Shown: positions 50,936 to 59,660, numbered from the stretch's first letter. The stretch is DNA of 64,000 nucleotides from Thermohalobaculum sp039822785 (GCA_039822785.1 JBCBMO010000006.1:124001-188000); one strand, 5' to 3'. The notes: a model not told the origin generated them from the letters alone. Translations and numbers: made by a program.

Positions 50936-51754
50936 ATGGAATATGGCGACAATGAGTTCGCAACATGGCTAAAAATCGCTGAGGCGCCGGCGGTTGCTGT
51001 GGTGAATAGTACCAGTGACGAGGCTTTTCTTCGCAAAGTTGTCACATCCGAAGCGCGTTCGATAACCGTCTTCGCAGACCGGAAAGTCGCGTCCGAAGTC
51101 GCCTTCGTGTCGAACGACGCCTTCGTGGCGCAACCGAGAATCAATATCTTCAAGAATCTGCGGGCTGAGTTCGACACCATGCTCACCGGGATGGATGGCC
51201 CGCCCGTCGTGCTGCCGTTTCGTGTGGTGCGCGAGTTCGCGACGAGCCGGGCAAAACGGGTCGCGCGCGAGGTGGAGATCATTGCCGGCTATCCGGCGGC
51301 GCCGGAACTGGTGCTCAAATGCGCTCTCGACGAGCTGCGGGCCCTGATCGCCCAGATTGTCCGGCGGGGGCGCCGACCCCTGGTGATCCAGGATCGTACC
51401 GGCATGTTCGAGGGCATGGAAAAGACCGAGATCGCCTGGTTCGGTCCGGATTTCCTCCGCTGTGATGCGCCGCCCGCATCCAGCCAGCCGCATGAGGCGC
51501 TGGAGGAGGAGGTGCTGTCGACGGTGACCGAGGAGATGATCCTGGCCCATGCCAACTTCCTCGCCGACACCGACACGGTCACGCTACGGCGGATGGCGCC
51601 GCTGTTGGCCGAGCCGGCCTTCGCGCCGATCCGCGATTTCTGGACGGAGCAGCTGCGGTCGCTGAAGTCGGTCGAGTTCGCCGACTGGCTGGAGGAGCGC
51701 GCCCTGCGCAACCTCAACGAGGCCTTCAAGCCTCAGGCGAAGGAACGCCGCTGA
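50936..51754 (+). CDS. Hypothetical protein of 272 residues
   Basis: I do not recognise this family. The protein is soluble, with no signal or membrane helix. The first 110 residues alternate strands and helices (APAVAVVNSTSDEAFLRKVV and SITVFADRKVASEV). The middle contains a hydrophobic helix with RRGRRPLVIQDRTGMFEGME, and the C-terminal third is strongly helical. The first 300 bases are visibly less GC-rich than the rest. ATG 50936 has GGTGAG six bases upstream; GTG 50927 is an alternative. It diverges from the 68-residue gene and is convergent with dadA. Confidence 0.7.
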   Translation: MEYGDNEFATWLKIAEAPAVAVVNSTSDEAFLRKVVTSEARSITVFADRKVASEVAFVSNDAFVAQPRINIFKNLRAEFDTMLTGMDGPPVVLPFRVVREFATSRAKRVAREVEIIAGYPAAPELVLKCALDELRALIAQIVRRGRRPLVIQDRTGMFEGMEKTEIAWFGPDFLRCDAPPASSQPHEALEEEVLSTVTEEMILAHANFLADTDTVTLRRMAPLLAEPAFAPIRDFWTEQLRSLKSVEFADWLEERALRNLNEAFKPQAKERR

Positions 51755-51795
51755 CCGGCGCGGTGCAGCAGCGTCCCCTGTAGGCTTGGCGTCGC

Positions 51796-53052
51796 TTAGG
51801 CTGCGGAGAGCGATCGGCGGTGCCGCACCGGCCATGCCTGGCCGGCATCGCGGGTGGCGGCCAGCGCGGTCTCGGCCACGATCTCGGCGGTCGCCCCCGA
51901 CAGGGTCCAACCCAGATGGCCATGGCCGGTGTTGTAGAAGACGCCCGGCCGTTTGCCCGCGCCGACCCGCGGCATCATCGAGGGCATCATGGGGCGCAGG
52001 CCCGCCCAGGGCACAACCTTTTCGGTCGACACCGCGGGGAAGTACTGGCGCACCCAATCGACCATGGGGCGGATCCGGTCAGCGCGGATATCGAGGTTGG
52101 CGCCGTTGAACTCGGCGGTGCCGGCGACCCGCAGGCGCCCCGCGCCCAGGCGGGACGTCACGAGCTTGGCCTTGTCGTCGAGCAGGCTGACCCAGGGCGC
52201 GCCCGGCTGGCTGGCCTCGTCGAGTTCCACGGTGATGGAGTAGCCCTTGACCGGGTAGATCGGGACCACGTCGCCGAGGCGGGTTGCGATCTGGCGCGAG
52301 CGGATGCCGGCGCAGACCACGACGCCGTCATGCGCGGCGCTGCTGCCGTCGGCGAAGGTCACGCGAATGCCGTCCTCGGCCTGGATGTCCGCGATCTCGA
52401 CGCCGTAACGGAGCGCCACGCCCTTTTTGCGGAGCGCCTCCGACAGGCCGATGGTGAAGCTGTGGATGTCGCCGGTCATGTCGGAGGGGGTGTAGAAGCC
52501 GCCGTAGAAATCGCCGGTGAGCGCGGGCTCGATGGCGCGCATCTCCTCGGGCGTCACCGCCTCCCGCTCGAGCCCCGCCTCGCGGTACATCTGGGTGACG
52601 CGCGCGGCCTGATCGAAGGCGCCCTTGCTGGCGTAGAAGTGCAGGATGCCGCGTTTTTCGAGGTCGAACTGCACGCCCTCACGCTCCGCCATGTCCAGCA
52701 GCGCGCGGCGGGCGGCGATGGCGAGGCGCGCGGTCTCGATGGTGTTGGCGCGGTAGTGAGGGATGTTGGCGATGAAGCGGGCGAACCAGCTGTACTTCGC
52801 GAAGGTCGGCAGCGGGTTCACCAGGAGCGGCGCATCCGGGCGCAGCATCCAGCGCAGACCCTTCAGCACGGTGGCAAGGTGGGTCCAGACCTCGGCGTTG
52901 GAGGCGGAGAGCTGGCCGCCGTTGGCAAAGCTCGTCTCCATGGCGGCATAAGGATGACGCTCATAGACCGTCACGTCGAAGCCGCGGTCCATCAGGGCAT
53001 GGGCCGTGGTGATGCCGGTGATCCCGGCGCCGATGATCGCAATGTCACGCAT
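51796..53052 (-). CDS. dadA: D-amino acid dehydrogenase
   Basis: This 418-residue flavoprotein oxidises D-amino acids to 2-oxo acids and ammonia, passing electrons to the respiratory chain. The N-terminal IAIIGAGITGITTAHAL binds FAD, SFANGGQLSASNAEVW is the DadA-specific loop, and IYPVKGYSITVEL plus WAGLRPMMPSMMP and HGHLGWTLSGATAE are the conserved catalytic and FAD contacts. The start at 53052 has TGGAGAA seven bases upstream. The leader contains a tandem glycine riboswitch, so expression probably follows glycine levels, which raises the possibility that glycine or a glycine-linked amine is a substrate. Confidence 0.92.
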   Translation of the reverse strand: MRDIAIIGAGITGITTAHALMDRGFDVTVYERHPYAAMETSFANGGQLSASNAEVWTHLATVLKGLRWMLRPDAPLLVNPLPTFAKYSWFARFIANIPHYRANTIETARLAIAARRALLDMAEREGVQFDLEKRGILHFYASKGAFDQAARVTQMYREAGLEREAVTPEEMRAIEPALTGDFYGGFYTPSDMTGDIHSFTIGLSEALRKKGVALRYGVEIADIQAEDGIRVTFADGSSAAHDGVVVCAGIRSRQIATRLGDVVPIYPVKGYSITVELDEASQPGAPWVSLLDDKAKLVTSRLGAGRLRVAGTAEFNGANLDIRADRIRPMVDWVRQYFPAVSTEKVVPWAGLRPMMPSMMPRVGAGKRPGVFYNTGHGHLGWTLSGATAEIVAETALAATRDAGQAWPVRHRRSLSAA

Positions 53053-53109
53053 GGGCGCGTTCTCCAGAGCAGGCGCACGCCGAGCCCTTTGGCCCTGCGC
53101 GTCTGCCCC

Positions 53110-53308
53110 CTCCGTCACTCGCCTGAGAGTTTCACGAGCGCCCCCACCGCGGAGACGGCCGCTTGCACCATGGGCGGGCCGCCAGAGGCGACCACTCTAC
53201 GGAGTTTCCGATCCCGCGCCGGTCCCTTTGCCTGAGAGTTTCCGAGGCTGTTTCCCCTTCGGCGCCCCCTCGGCGTATCTCCGAAGGGGTCTCTCCCGGT
53301 GCGGCGGT
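53110..53308 (-). promoter_or_regulatory. Tandem glycine riboswitch upstream of dadA
   Basis: Read on the minus strand, the first aptamer (about 53308 down to 53213) has GGGAGAG, then GCCGAAGGGG, then AAACTCTCAGGCAAAGGGACC, the conserved core of the glycine (gcvT) motif. The second (53204 to 53110) repeats AAACTCTCAGGC and closes its P1 stem with CTCCGT (minus-strand reading from 53204) against ACGGAG (ending at 53110), though its junction sequence is more diverged. The 57-base leader after it contains the dadA ribosome-binding site and no T-run, suggesting control of translation. The element begins about 45 bases past the lysK stop codon. Confidence 0.9.
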
Positions 53309-53354
53309 TTCCACATCGTGGAAGTGGCATGGCCGGGGCCGGCTTTCAAGCCCG

Positions 53355-54959
53355 TCAAGGGCGCGCGAGGGCCGTTTCGATCATCTCTGCGGTCTCCACG
53401 ACGCCATAGAGCGCGATGAAGCCGCCGAAGCGGGGGCCCTGGGAGGTGCCGAGGAGCACCTCGTAGATCGCCTTGAACCAGTCGCGCAGCGGATCGAAGG
53501 CATGTTCGTTGCCGACCGCGAAGACGATGTCCTGGAGCGGCTCGGCCTCGGTCTCCTCGGTCGTGCGCAGACGGGCGGCGAGATCGGCGAGGGCCGCGCG
53601 TTCCTTCTCGGACGGGCTTCGGAAGACCTTGGTCGGCGCCACGTGGTCGCGGAAGTACTGCACCGCATGGCCCGCGGCGGCGTCGAGGTCGGGGTGCGTG
53701 TCGGCGCTGGCCTCGGGCGCATAACGGCGGATGAAGCCCCAGAGCATCTCCTTGCTCTCCGCCGACGAGGCCGAGGCGAGCGTCAGCAGCATGGAGAAGG
53801 GCACCGCCATCTGGCTTTCGGGCGGGTTGCCGGCGTGGATGTGCCAGACCGGGTTGGCCAGCTGCTTGTCGGCATCCTGGGTGGGATAGGCGCGCAGGTG
53901 CTGGTGATACTCGTCCACCGTCTTGGGGATCACGTCCCAGTGCAGCCGCTTCGCGGTCTTGGGCTTTTGGTACATGAAGAGGCTCAGCCCCTGGGGGCTC
54001 GCATAGGTCAGCCATTCCTCGATCGACAGGCCATTGCCCTTGGACTTGGAGATCTTCTGCCCCTCGCCATCCAGGAAGAGCTCGTAGTTGAACCCTTCCG
54101 GCGCGGGGCGGCCGAGGGCGCGGCAGATCTTGGAGGACTGCGTGACGCTGTCGATCAGGTCCTTGCCGGCCATCTCGTAGTCGACGCCGAGAGCGGCCCA
54201 GCGCATGGCCCAGTCGGGCTTCCACTGCATCTTGACGCGCCCGCCGGTGACGGGGACCTCCATCCGCTCGCCGTCGGGCTCCACGTAGACGATGGTGCCC
54301 TTGGCAACGTTACGCTCCAGCGTCGGGACCTGGAGGACATGGCCCGTCTTGGGGCTGACCGGCAGGAAGGGGGAGTAGGTCGCCTGCCGCTCCGCCCCCA
54401 GGGTGGGCAGCATGATCGCCATGATCTTGTCGAAGCGCTCGAGCGCGGTGAGCAGCATCGCATCGAACCGGCCCTCGAGGTAGTAGTCGGTCGAACTCGC
54501 GAACTCGTAGTCGAAGCCGAACTGGTCGAGGAAGTGGCAGAGGCGCGCGTTGTTATGCGCGCCGAAGCTGTCGTGGGTGCCGAAGGGATCGCGGACCTTG
54601 GTGAGCGGCAGGTTGAGGTCCTGGGCCAGTGCCTCGCGGTTGGGGACGTTGGCGGGGACCTTGCGCAGGCCGTCCATGTCGTCTGAGAAGCAGATGAGCC
54701 GGGTGGGGATATCCGACAGCGCCTCGAAAGCGCGGCGCACCATGGTGGTGCGCGCGACCTCGCCGAAGGTGCCGATATGCGGCAGGCCCGAGGGGCCGTA
54801 GCCCGTCTCGAACAGGACGTATCCCTTTTCGGGGTCCTTGCCGCCCAGGCGCTTGAGGATCTTGCGCGCTTCCTCGAACGGCCAGGCGCGGGCGTTCTCG
54901 GCGGCCTTGCGTGCGGCGGCGCGGTCGATGTCGACCGGTGGGATCGTGTCAGCGCTCAT
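53355..54959 (-). CDS. lysK: Class I lysyl-tRNA synthetase
   Basis: This 534-residue enzyme charges tRNA-Lys and is of the archaeal-type class I form, used instead of the class II enzyme by many alphaproteobacteria. The Rossmann signature is SGLPHIGTFGE near residue 58 (HIGH equivalent), and the flexible loop is KISKSKGNGLSIEEW near residue 300 (KMSKS equivalent). Length and motif spacing are normal. The dadA leader with its riboswitch lies just downstream on the same strand, so some lysK transcripts may read into it. Confidence 0.96.
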   Translation of the reverse strand: MSADTIPPVDIDRAAARKAAENARAWPFEEARKILKRLGGKDPEKGYVLFETGYGPSGLPHIGTFGEVARTTMVRRAFEALSDIPTRLICFSDDMDGLRKVPANVPNREALAQDLNLPLTKVRDPFGTHDSFGAHNNARLCHFLDQFGFDYEFASSTDYYLEGRFDAMLLTALERFDKIMAIMLPTLGAERQATYSPFLPVSPKTGHVLQVPTLERNVAKGTIVYVEPDGERMEVPVTGGRVKMQWKPDWAMRWAALGVDYEMAGKDLIDSVTQSSKICRALGRPAPEGFNYELFLDGEGQKISKSKGNGLSIEEWLTYASPQGLSLFMYQKPKTAKRLHWDVIPKTVDEYHQHLRAYPTQDADKQLANPVWHIHAGNPPESQMAVPFSMLLTLASASSAESKEMLWGFIRRYAPEASADTHPDLDAAAGHAVQYFRDHVAPTKVFRSPSEKERAALADLAARLRTTEETEAEPLQDIVFAVGNEHAFDPLRDWFKAIYEVLLGTSQGPRFGGFIALYGVVETAEMIETALARP

Positions 54960-55159
54960 GGGCGGTCTCCTCGCTCATGGCGCGCCCATACGCGCGGGGA
55001 CCGGTCGGGTCAACGCCGCGGGTGGTGACGGCGCCGATCTCGGCGGCCGGTCTTAGCCCTGCGCGTGCATCCGGCAGGTCGAGTGGCTTGCGCCGGCAGC
55101 CGGCGCGGGGCAAGACCAAAGCGACAAAGCCCTTCGCTTGCCGCCCCGAGGACCCCCTA

Positions 55160-55576
55160 ATGGACGCCGACAATCTGACCCCGCAGGACGCGCTGGTCGC
55201 CGTCATGATCGCCATCGCCGCCGCCGATGAGAGCATGGACGACAAGGAGCTTGCCTGGATCACCAACACAGTCGCGCTGTTGCCGGTCTTCGAGGGGTTC
55301 GACCCGCAGCGGATCCGGCCCGTCTCCTCGCTGGTGGCGGGGCTGTTCGAGCAGGAGGACGGGCTGGACACCCTGTTCGAGATCGTGGGCGACGCGCTGC
55401 CGGAGCGGCTGCATGAGACCGCCTATGCGCTGGCCTGCGACGTGGCGGCAGCGGACGGGGCCGTCGATGCCTCGGAGCTGAAGTTCCTGGAGATGCTGCG
55501 CTACGACCTGCAGGTCGGCCGCCTGCCGGCTGCGGCAATCGAGCGGGGCGCCCGCGCCCGGCACCAGCGCCTTTGA
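55160..55576 (+). CDS. TerB-like (tellurite resistance) family protein
   Basis: This 138-residue all-helical cytoplasmic protein has the TerB/DjlA-type repeat DALVAVMIAIAAADESMDDKEL, then ETAYALACDVAAADGAVDASE, with Asp residues that can bind metal. It ends IERGARARHQRL, as in related alphaproteobacterial proteins. No other ter genes are nearby, so tellurite resistance is only a family label. The start at 55160 follows GAGGA. It diverges from lysK. Confidence 0.82.
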   Translation: MDADNLTPQDALVAVMIAIAAADESMDDKELAWITNTVALLPVFEGFDPQRIRPVSSLVAGLFEQEDGLDTLFEIVGDALPERLHETAYALACDVAAADGAVDASELKFLEMLRYDLQVGRLPAAAIERGARARHQRL

Positions 55577-55888
55577 GGCCAAGGCCCGGCGCCCGACCGC
55601 CTTCGGCGAGCTCCCGGAGGAGGCCCCGCGGGAGGCCCCGAGCCCACCCGCGTTACTGTGGGCACGCCACCGGTGAACGGTCCCTGAAGCCTCGGGGATC
55701 GCTCTCAAGCTGAAACCTCGCGGCGAGCCCGCCTGCAGCCAGCCCCCAACAGAATTCCCAACGGCATCCAGCGGTGCGGCGATCGGTGGGCGGCGGCGAA
55801 CGCGATCCGTGAGAGAGAGGGGATGGCACGCGCGCGAGCGGCCGCCGGGCGGTGTCAAGGAGGCCCCAATGGCCCTTCGGCTGCCTCG
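55577..55888. other. Intergenic region between convergent genes
   Basis: These 312 bases separate the TerB-like gene from dacB. GGAGGAGGCCCCGCGGGAGGCCCC (55617-55640) contains a direct repeat of GGAGGCCCC. No gene, clear terminator or promoter was seen. Confidence 0.4.
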
Positions 55889-57547
55889 TCAGCGTGCGGC
55901 GAGGGTGCCGTCGACCTCGGCGATCCACTGGCGCAGGAGGGCGCGTTCGAAGGCGCGGGCGCGGGCGGTCCAGCCGCGGCTGCCGCGCCCGTCCTCGCGC
56001 CGGACGAGGTCGTTGCAGTAGATCGCGAAGGCGAGCTTGCGCCCCGAGGCGGTGTGCACATAGCCCGCGAGGCCGCGCACGAAGCTCATGGTGCCCGTCT
56101 TGGCCGCCACGGCGATGCGCGCGTGATCGAGCCCATCGCCCTTGATCGCGATGTTGTGGGGGCGCAAGAGTTGGCCGACGCCGCCAGGCAGGCGCGCATC
56201 GTCCAGTGCCCCGGGCGGGCGGGCCAGGGCCACCAGGAGATCGACGGTGCGCGTCGGGCTTATGCGGGAGGCAAGGCTGAGGCCCGAATGGTTGGCGAGG
56301 CGAAAGCCCGGGTCGCCCGGCTCAAAGCCCGCCACCGCCGCCGCCCAGTCGTTCATCGCCGCGGCCGAGGAGGGCAGCGTGCGCAGCCCCGCCCGCTCGG
56401 CGAAGAAGGCGCCGCGCCCCGAGAGGCGCGCGACCGGCACCGTGCTGCCCGGCGTGGTGGCGGCCATCAGCGTCGCCCCCGGTAGCGTGCCCTGTCCGGC
56501 ACCGGAGGCCGCGAGTCCCACAAGCTCGGCGCTGACGTTGGTGGAATGGAAGAGCATCGCCTGGAGGACCTGGGCGAGGGGCCTGCCCTGGTGGCGCGCC
56601 AACACATGGGGCGCGCCAAGGGCCGATCCGGGCTCGACCGCGACCGCGGGGCGGGCGGCGCCGGCCTCCTCGATCAGCGCGGCGAAGACGTCGGCGGTAT
56701 AGGCGGCCGGCCGTTGCACCGGCAGCCAGCGGCCCCCTGCACGGCGCAGCGCGCGTTCGTTGAGCTGCCAGACCTCCCGCGACGGGGTGTCGGCGCGCAC
56801 CAGGACCGGCGAGACATTCGGTGTGGGGACGATGGCGATGGCCTGGGTGAGCGGACGGCGGCCATCCGCCTGAGCGCGCACGGCAACGGTGCCAGCCCCG
56901 CCGCCACGCGGCCACTCGACCCGCACGCGGTTGAAGTTGAGGCTGAGGCCCGAGACGCCGGGGTTGTAGCCCGCATCCTCCGGCTGGCTGGGGGAGATCG
57001 CGGGGATACCGCCGATGGGCCCGCTGTCGCCGATCAGGCGGCCGCTGAGCCGCGTGACCCCCTGCGCGCGCAGGGCCTGGGCCATGGACCAGAGGTCGTC
57101 GCTGTCGAGTTCCGGGTCGCCGCCGCCGGCGAGGACGAGATCGCCCTCGATGGTACCGCCGGCGGGGCGTGCCGTGGCCAGCAGGCGGGTCTCGAACCGG
57201 TGGGCGGGGCCGAGGCGGTCGAGCGCAAAGGCGGCCGTGGGCAGCTTGGCGACGGAGGCCGGGACGAAGGCGCGGTCGGCCGACCAGGCGTCGAGCACCT
57301 CGCCGGTAACCAGATCGCGCACCTCCCAGCCCGCGACGCCGGAGATGCGGGCTTTCTCATAAAGCCGGATGCTGGCGGGCGGCGGGGGCGGCAGGTTCGG
57401 GCTGCGCGGGGCGGGGACTTTGGCGCTCAGCGGGGCGAGCGCGCTTGCGCTCTCTGCCATGGCGGGGGCGCCGGCGGCGAGACCGAGGGCCAGCAGCGCC
57501 GCTAGGGCCGCCGTCAGGAACCTACCGCCGAGCTTCTCTCTCAGCAT
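55889..57547 (-). CDS. dacB: D-alanyl-D-alanine carboxypeptidase/endopeptidase (PBP4 type)
   Basis: This 552-residue periplasmic peptidase trims or cleaves peptidoglycan cross-links. A signal peptide ends after PAMA at residue 31, followed by a Pro-rich linker (NLPPPPPAS). The active-site Ser is Ser98 in ASVAKLPTAA (S-x-x-K), the second motif is HSTNVSAEL (S-x-N) and the third AAKTGTMSFVRGLAGY (KTG). The long insertion between the first two motifs is characteristic of class C PBP4. ATG 57547 has GTGAGGAC upstream; longer starts at 57577 and 57625 would spoil the signal. It follows nadD on the same strand with a 234-base gap that includes an AAATCGC/GCGATTT hairpin near 57660. Confidence 0.92.
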   Translation of the reverse strand: MLREKLGGRFLTAALAALLALGLAAGAPAMAESASALAPLSAKVPAPRSPNLPPPPPASIRLYEKARISGVAGWEVRDLVTGEVLDAWSADRAFVPASVAKLPTAAFALDRLGPAHRFETRLLATARPAGGTIEGDLVLAGGGDPELDSDDLWSMAQALRAQGVTRLSGRLIGDSGPIGGIPAISPSQPEDAGYNPGVSGLSLNFNRVRVEWPRGGGAGTVAVRAQADGRRPLTQAIAIVPTPNVSPVLVRADTPSREVWQLNERALRRAGGRWLPVQRPAAYTADVFAALIEEAGAARPAVAVEPGSALGAPHVLARHQGRPLAQVLQAMLFHSTNVSAELVGLAASGAGQGTLPGATLMAATTPGSTVPVARLSGRGAFFAERAGLRTLPSSAAAMNDWAAAVAGFEPGDPGFRLANHSGLSLASRISPTRTVDLLVALARPPGALDDARLPGGVGQLLRPHNIAIKGDGLDHARIAVAAKTGTMSFVRGLAGYVHTASGRKLAFAIYCNDLVRREDGRGSRGWTARARAFERALLRQWIAEVDGTLAAR

Positions 57548-57781
57548 GCCGTCCTCACGCCTGAAAGGGTGCTGCATCCCGGGGCTACGCTTCCGGACCG
57601 TCACCCATGCATCGCGGCAACTCAAAGGAAAACTGGTAAACGCTTCGACAAGATAGGAGGAAATCGCGCCAAGGCGGCGATTTGAAGGCGGAACCGCTGG
57701 TGAGCGCTGAGCCAGGCGGCGGCTCAGACACAGGGCGCTGGACCGCTGTGCCGGATTGGAACGCTGAGCTGGCGCGGGCCG

Positions 57782-58381
57782 TCAGGGCCACTCCCCGCGC
57801 GCGCGGATGGCGGTGGAGGATTGGGCCGACATAGCGCCGGTCAGCAGCACCCAGCGGGGGGTGTCGCCGTTGGCCAGCGCCGCGGCCGCATGCTGGGGGA
57901 TCCGGGCATGGCCGAAGCGGCGCAGCGCCGGGGCGAGGCCCGCACGGAGCTGCTCGCCCGGGCGCGCAAGCACGCCGATGGGAAAATGCGCCATGATCCA
58001 CTCCCACCGCTCCCAGCGATGAAAGCCCGCCAGGTTGTCCGCGCCCATGAGCCAGACGAAGCGGATGCCGGGGTAGCGGCCAGTCAGCTTGTCGAGGGTA
58101 TCGGCGGTATAGGTGCAACGCAGACGCGCCTCGATGTCGGTCACCCGCACCCGCGGGTGCTGCATGATCTGCCGGCAGGCGGCGACGCGGCGCGCGAGCT
58201 CCGCTGGGCCGCGGGGCTTGAGCGGGTTGCCGGGGCTGACCAGCCACCAGACCGCATCGAGCTGCAGCGTCCTAAGTGCCCAGCGCGTGATGTGCACATG
58301 GCCCTGGTGCGCGGGGTCGAAGGACCCGCCGAGAAGGCCGATGCGCTGTCCCGGCAGGGCGAGGGGATCTGGGTGAAACAA
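57782..58381 (-). CDS. nadD: Nicotinate-nucleotide adenylyltransferase
   Basis: This 199-residue enzyme joins nicotinate mononucleotide and ATP in NAD synthesis. IGLLGGSFDPAHQGHVHI near residue 14 holds the nucleotide-binding H-x-G-H motif, VSPGNPLKP and FVWLMGADNLAGFHRWERW are the substrate-binding segments, and the C-terminal SSTAIRARG corresponds to the ISSTxIR motif. Length is normal. A ribosomal silencing factor gene, often next to nadD, is not seen here. Confidence 0.94.
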   Translation of the reverse strand: MFHPDPLALPGQRIGLLGGSFDPAHQGHVHITRWALRTLQLDAVWWLVSPGNPLKPRGPAELARRVAACRQIMQHPRVRVTDIEARLRCTYTADTLDKLTGRYPGIRFVWLMGADNLAGFHRWERWEWIMAHFPIGVLARPGEQLRAGLAPALRRFGHARIPQHAAAALANGDTPRWVLLTGAMSAQSSTAIRARGEWP

Positions 58382-59015
58382 GGCCTAGGCGCCTGCGTGA
58401 GGGGTCGGGCGGGCGGCAGGGCCGCGGGTCGCCGTGATCTAGGCAGCGCGGATCAGGGGTTGTCAATTCGAGGGCGCATCGGTGCCTCCCTGCGCCCATC
58501 GGTGTGCCCATGCAGAAGGCAGGGTCACAGGGCGTGACAGTATCTGCGTCAGAATCCGCGCACCCCTGTGCCCGCGGTCAAAAGTGAGCCTGCATTAAAT
58601 TGAGAACGAGACCCGTCGCGTGCGTGACGACCGAAGATCCGCTTGTCGTCAACCGCTGAAAGCAACCGTCTCCGCGAGGGGTAGAATGCACGACGATTTC
58701 GAGAGCACGCTCGATTGGGCGATACAGCAAAGCGAAATCATGGACGCCTTTGCGCGCCCGTAGGAGGGCCTCTGGGTTGTCGAGTGCCTCGGCGAACGGC
58801 TGCATGTCTTCGTTCGCAACATCACCGCGCAGGAGGTCATGCATCTCGCGTGCGATGTCGCGGTGCCCAAAAGAGCGAGGTGCCCTGACCCTCGCGCCCT
58901 TGCCTGGGGCCATGCACCTCGCACGGCGCATCCAAAGTCCTGTTAAGCAATACCCGTGTCACGGCGCCGAAGGCATCCTATCTCTCTGCCCACGACGGTT
59001 CTTTGGGAGAGAGAT
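58382..59015. other. Long intergenic region upstream of the YceI gene
   Basis: These 634 bases hold no clear gene. A minus-strand frame (58578-58931) is listed separately as doubtful. On the plus strand a 25-codon frame MHDDFESTLDWAIQQSEIMD begins at 58686 behind GAGGGG but ends quickly, and may be the relic of a longer gene. The last 37 bases form the yceI leader hairpin. Confidence 0.4.
58578..58931 (-). CDS. Doubtful small ORF in the nadD-yceI gap
   Basis: The minus-strand frame gives 117 residues; the part from an internal Met at 58844 (MHDLLRGDVANEDMQPFAEA) to LNLMQAHF is the most protein-like, with varied composition and a slightly lower GC content. There is no clear ribosome-binding site and no recognised family. 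It may be a degraded gene or chance. Confidence 0.2.
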   Translation of the reverse strand: MRRARCMAPGKGARVRAPRSFGHRDIAREMHDLLRGDVANEDMQPFAEALDNPEALLRARKGVHDFALLYRPIERALEIVVHSTPRGDGCFQRLTTSGSSVVTHATGLVLNLMQAHF

Positions 59016-59016
59016 A
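58979..59016 (+). promoter_or_regulatory. Leader hairpin that covers the yceI ribosome-binding site and start codon
   Basis: TATCTCTCT (58979-58987) pairs with AGAGAGATA (59008-59016), and after a bulged G88 position CCC (58989-58991) pairs with GGG (59005-59007), leaving a 13-base loop. The right arm contains the entire Shine-Dalgarno stretch GGGAGAGAG and reaches the A of the ATG. In the RNA this would block ribosome entry until melted, as in RNA thermometers, or be opened by a factor. Confidence 0.55.
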
Positions 59017-59609
59017 TGACCCTGCGCACCCCTATCTTCGCCGCCGCCATCGCCGCCCCCCTCGCCTTTGCCGCGCCGGCCAAGGCAGAGCCGGTGACAT
59101 TTGATATCGACCCCACGCACACCACGGTGGCGTTCCTGGTCGATCACATCGGCTATGCCAAGACGCTTGGCTGGTTCACCGAAGTGTCCGGCTCCTTCGT
59201 CTATAACTCGGTCGAGAAGACCGTCACCGACGTGCAGCTCGAGGTGAACCCCGCCTCGATCTTCTCCAACGACGAGCGGCGCGACGAGCATGTGCGTAAC
59301 GCCGACTTCCTGGACGTGGAGAACCACCCGAGCATCACCTTCGTCTCCGAGGGCGGTGAGGTAACCGGGGAGAACACCGGCGTCGTGCGCGGTGAGCTGA
59401 CGGTCCTGGGCGTCACCAAGCCGATCGAGGTGGCGGTGACGCTGAACAAGGACGCGCCCTACCCCTTCGGCCATAAGAAGCGCACCCTGGGCGTCTCGGC
59501 GGAGGCCACGGTGGTCCGCTCGGAGTACGGCATGGACTATGCGCTCGGCGGCCTGGTGGGTGACGAGGTCGAGGTGATCTTCGAGATGGAAGCCATCGCG
59601 CGCGACTGA
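59016..59609 (+). CDS. YceI family periplasmic protein
   Basis: This 197-residue protein has a signal peptide (MTLRTPIFAAAIAAPLAFAA, cleavage near residue 24) and the YceI lipocalin-like barrel. FDIDPTHTTVAFLVDHIGYAK opens it, SFVYNSVEKTVTDVQLEVNPASI follows, and GELTVLGVTKPIEVAV and YGMDYALGGLVGDEVEV close it. The family binds polyisoprenoids such as ubiquinone and responds to osmotic or acid stress. Its start codon lies at the edge of a hairpin that masks the ribosome-binding site. It is convergent with the Usp gene. Confidence 0.93.
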   Translation: MTLRTPIFAAAIAAPLAFAAPAKAEPVTFDIDPTHTTVAFLVDHIGYAKTLGWFTEVSGSFVYNSVEKTVTDVQLEVNPASIFSNDERRDEHVRNADFLDVENHPSITFVSEGGEVTGENTGVVRGELTVLGVTKPIEVAVTLNKDAPYPFGHKKRTLGVSAEATVVRSEYGMDYALGGLVGDEVEVIFEMEAIARD

Positions 59610-59624
59610 CGCGATCGCACACCG

Positions 59625-59647
59625 GCCGGGGGCCCCGGGCGCCCGGC
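59625..59647. terminator. GC hairpin between convergent yceI and usp genes
   Basis: GCCGGGGGC (59625-59633) pairs with GCGCCCGGC (59639-59647) with one mismatch and a 5-base loop. TCTTG follows on the plus strand. It may separate the two convergent transcripts, but the weak T-run leaves this uncertain. Confidence 0.4.
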
Positions 59648-59660
59648 TCTTGCCGCGCCC

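Noticed and set aside
55160..55576. Tellurite resistance determinant
   Set aside because: Only a lone TerB-like domain is present without other ter genes, so the resistance role is a family name only.
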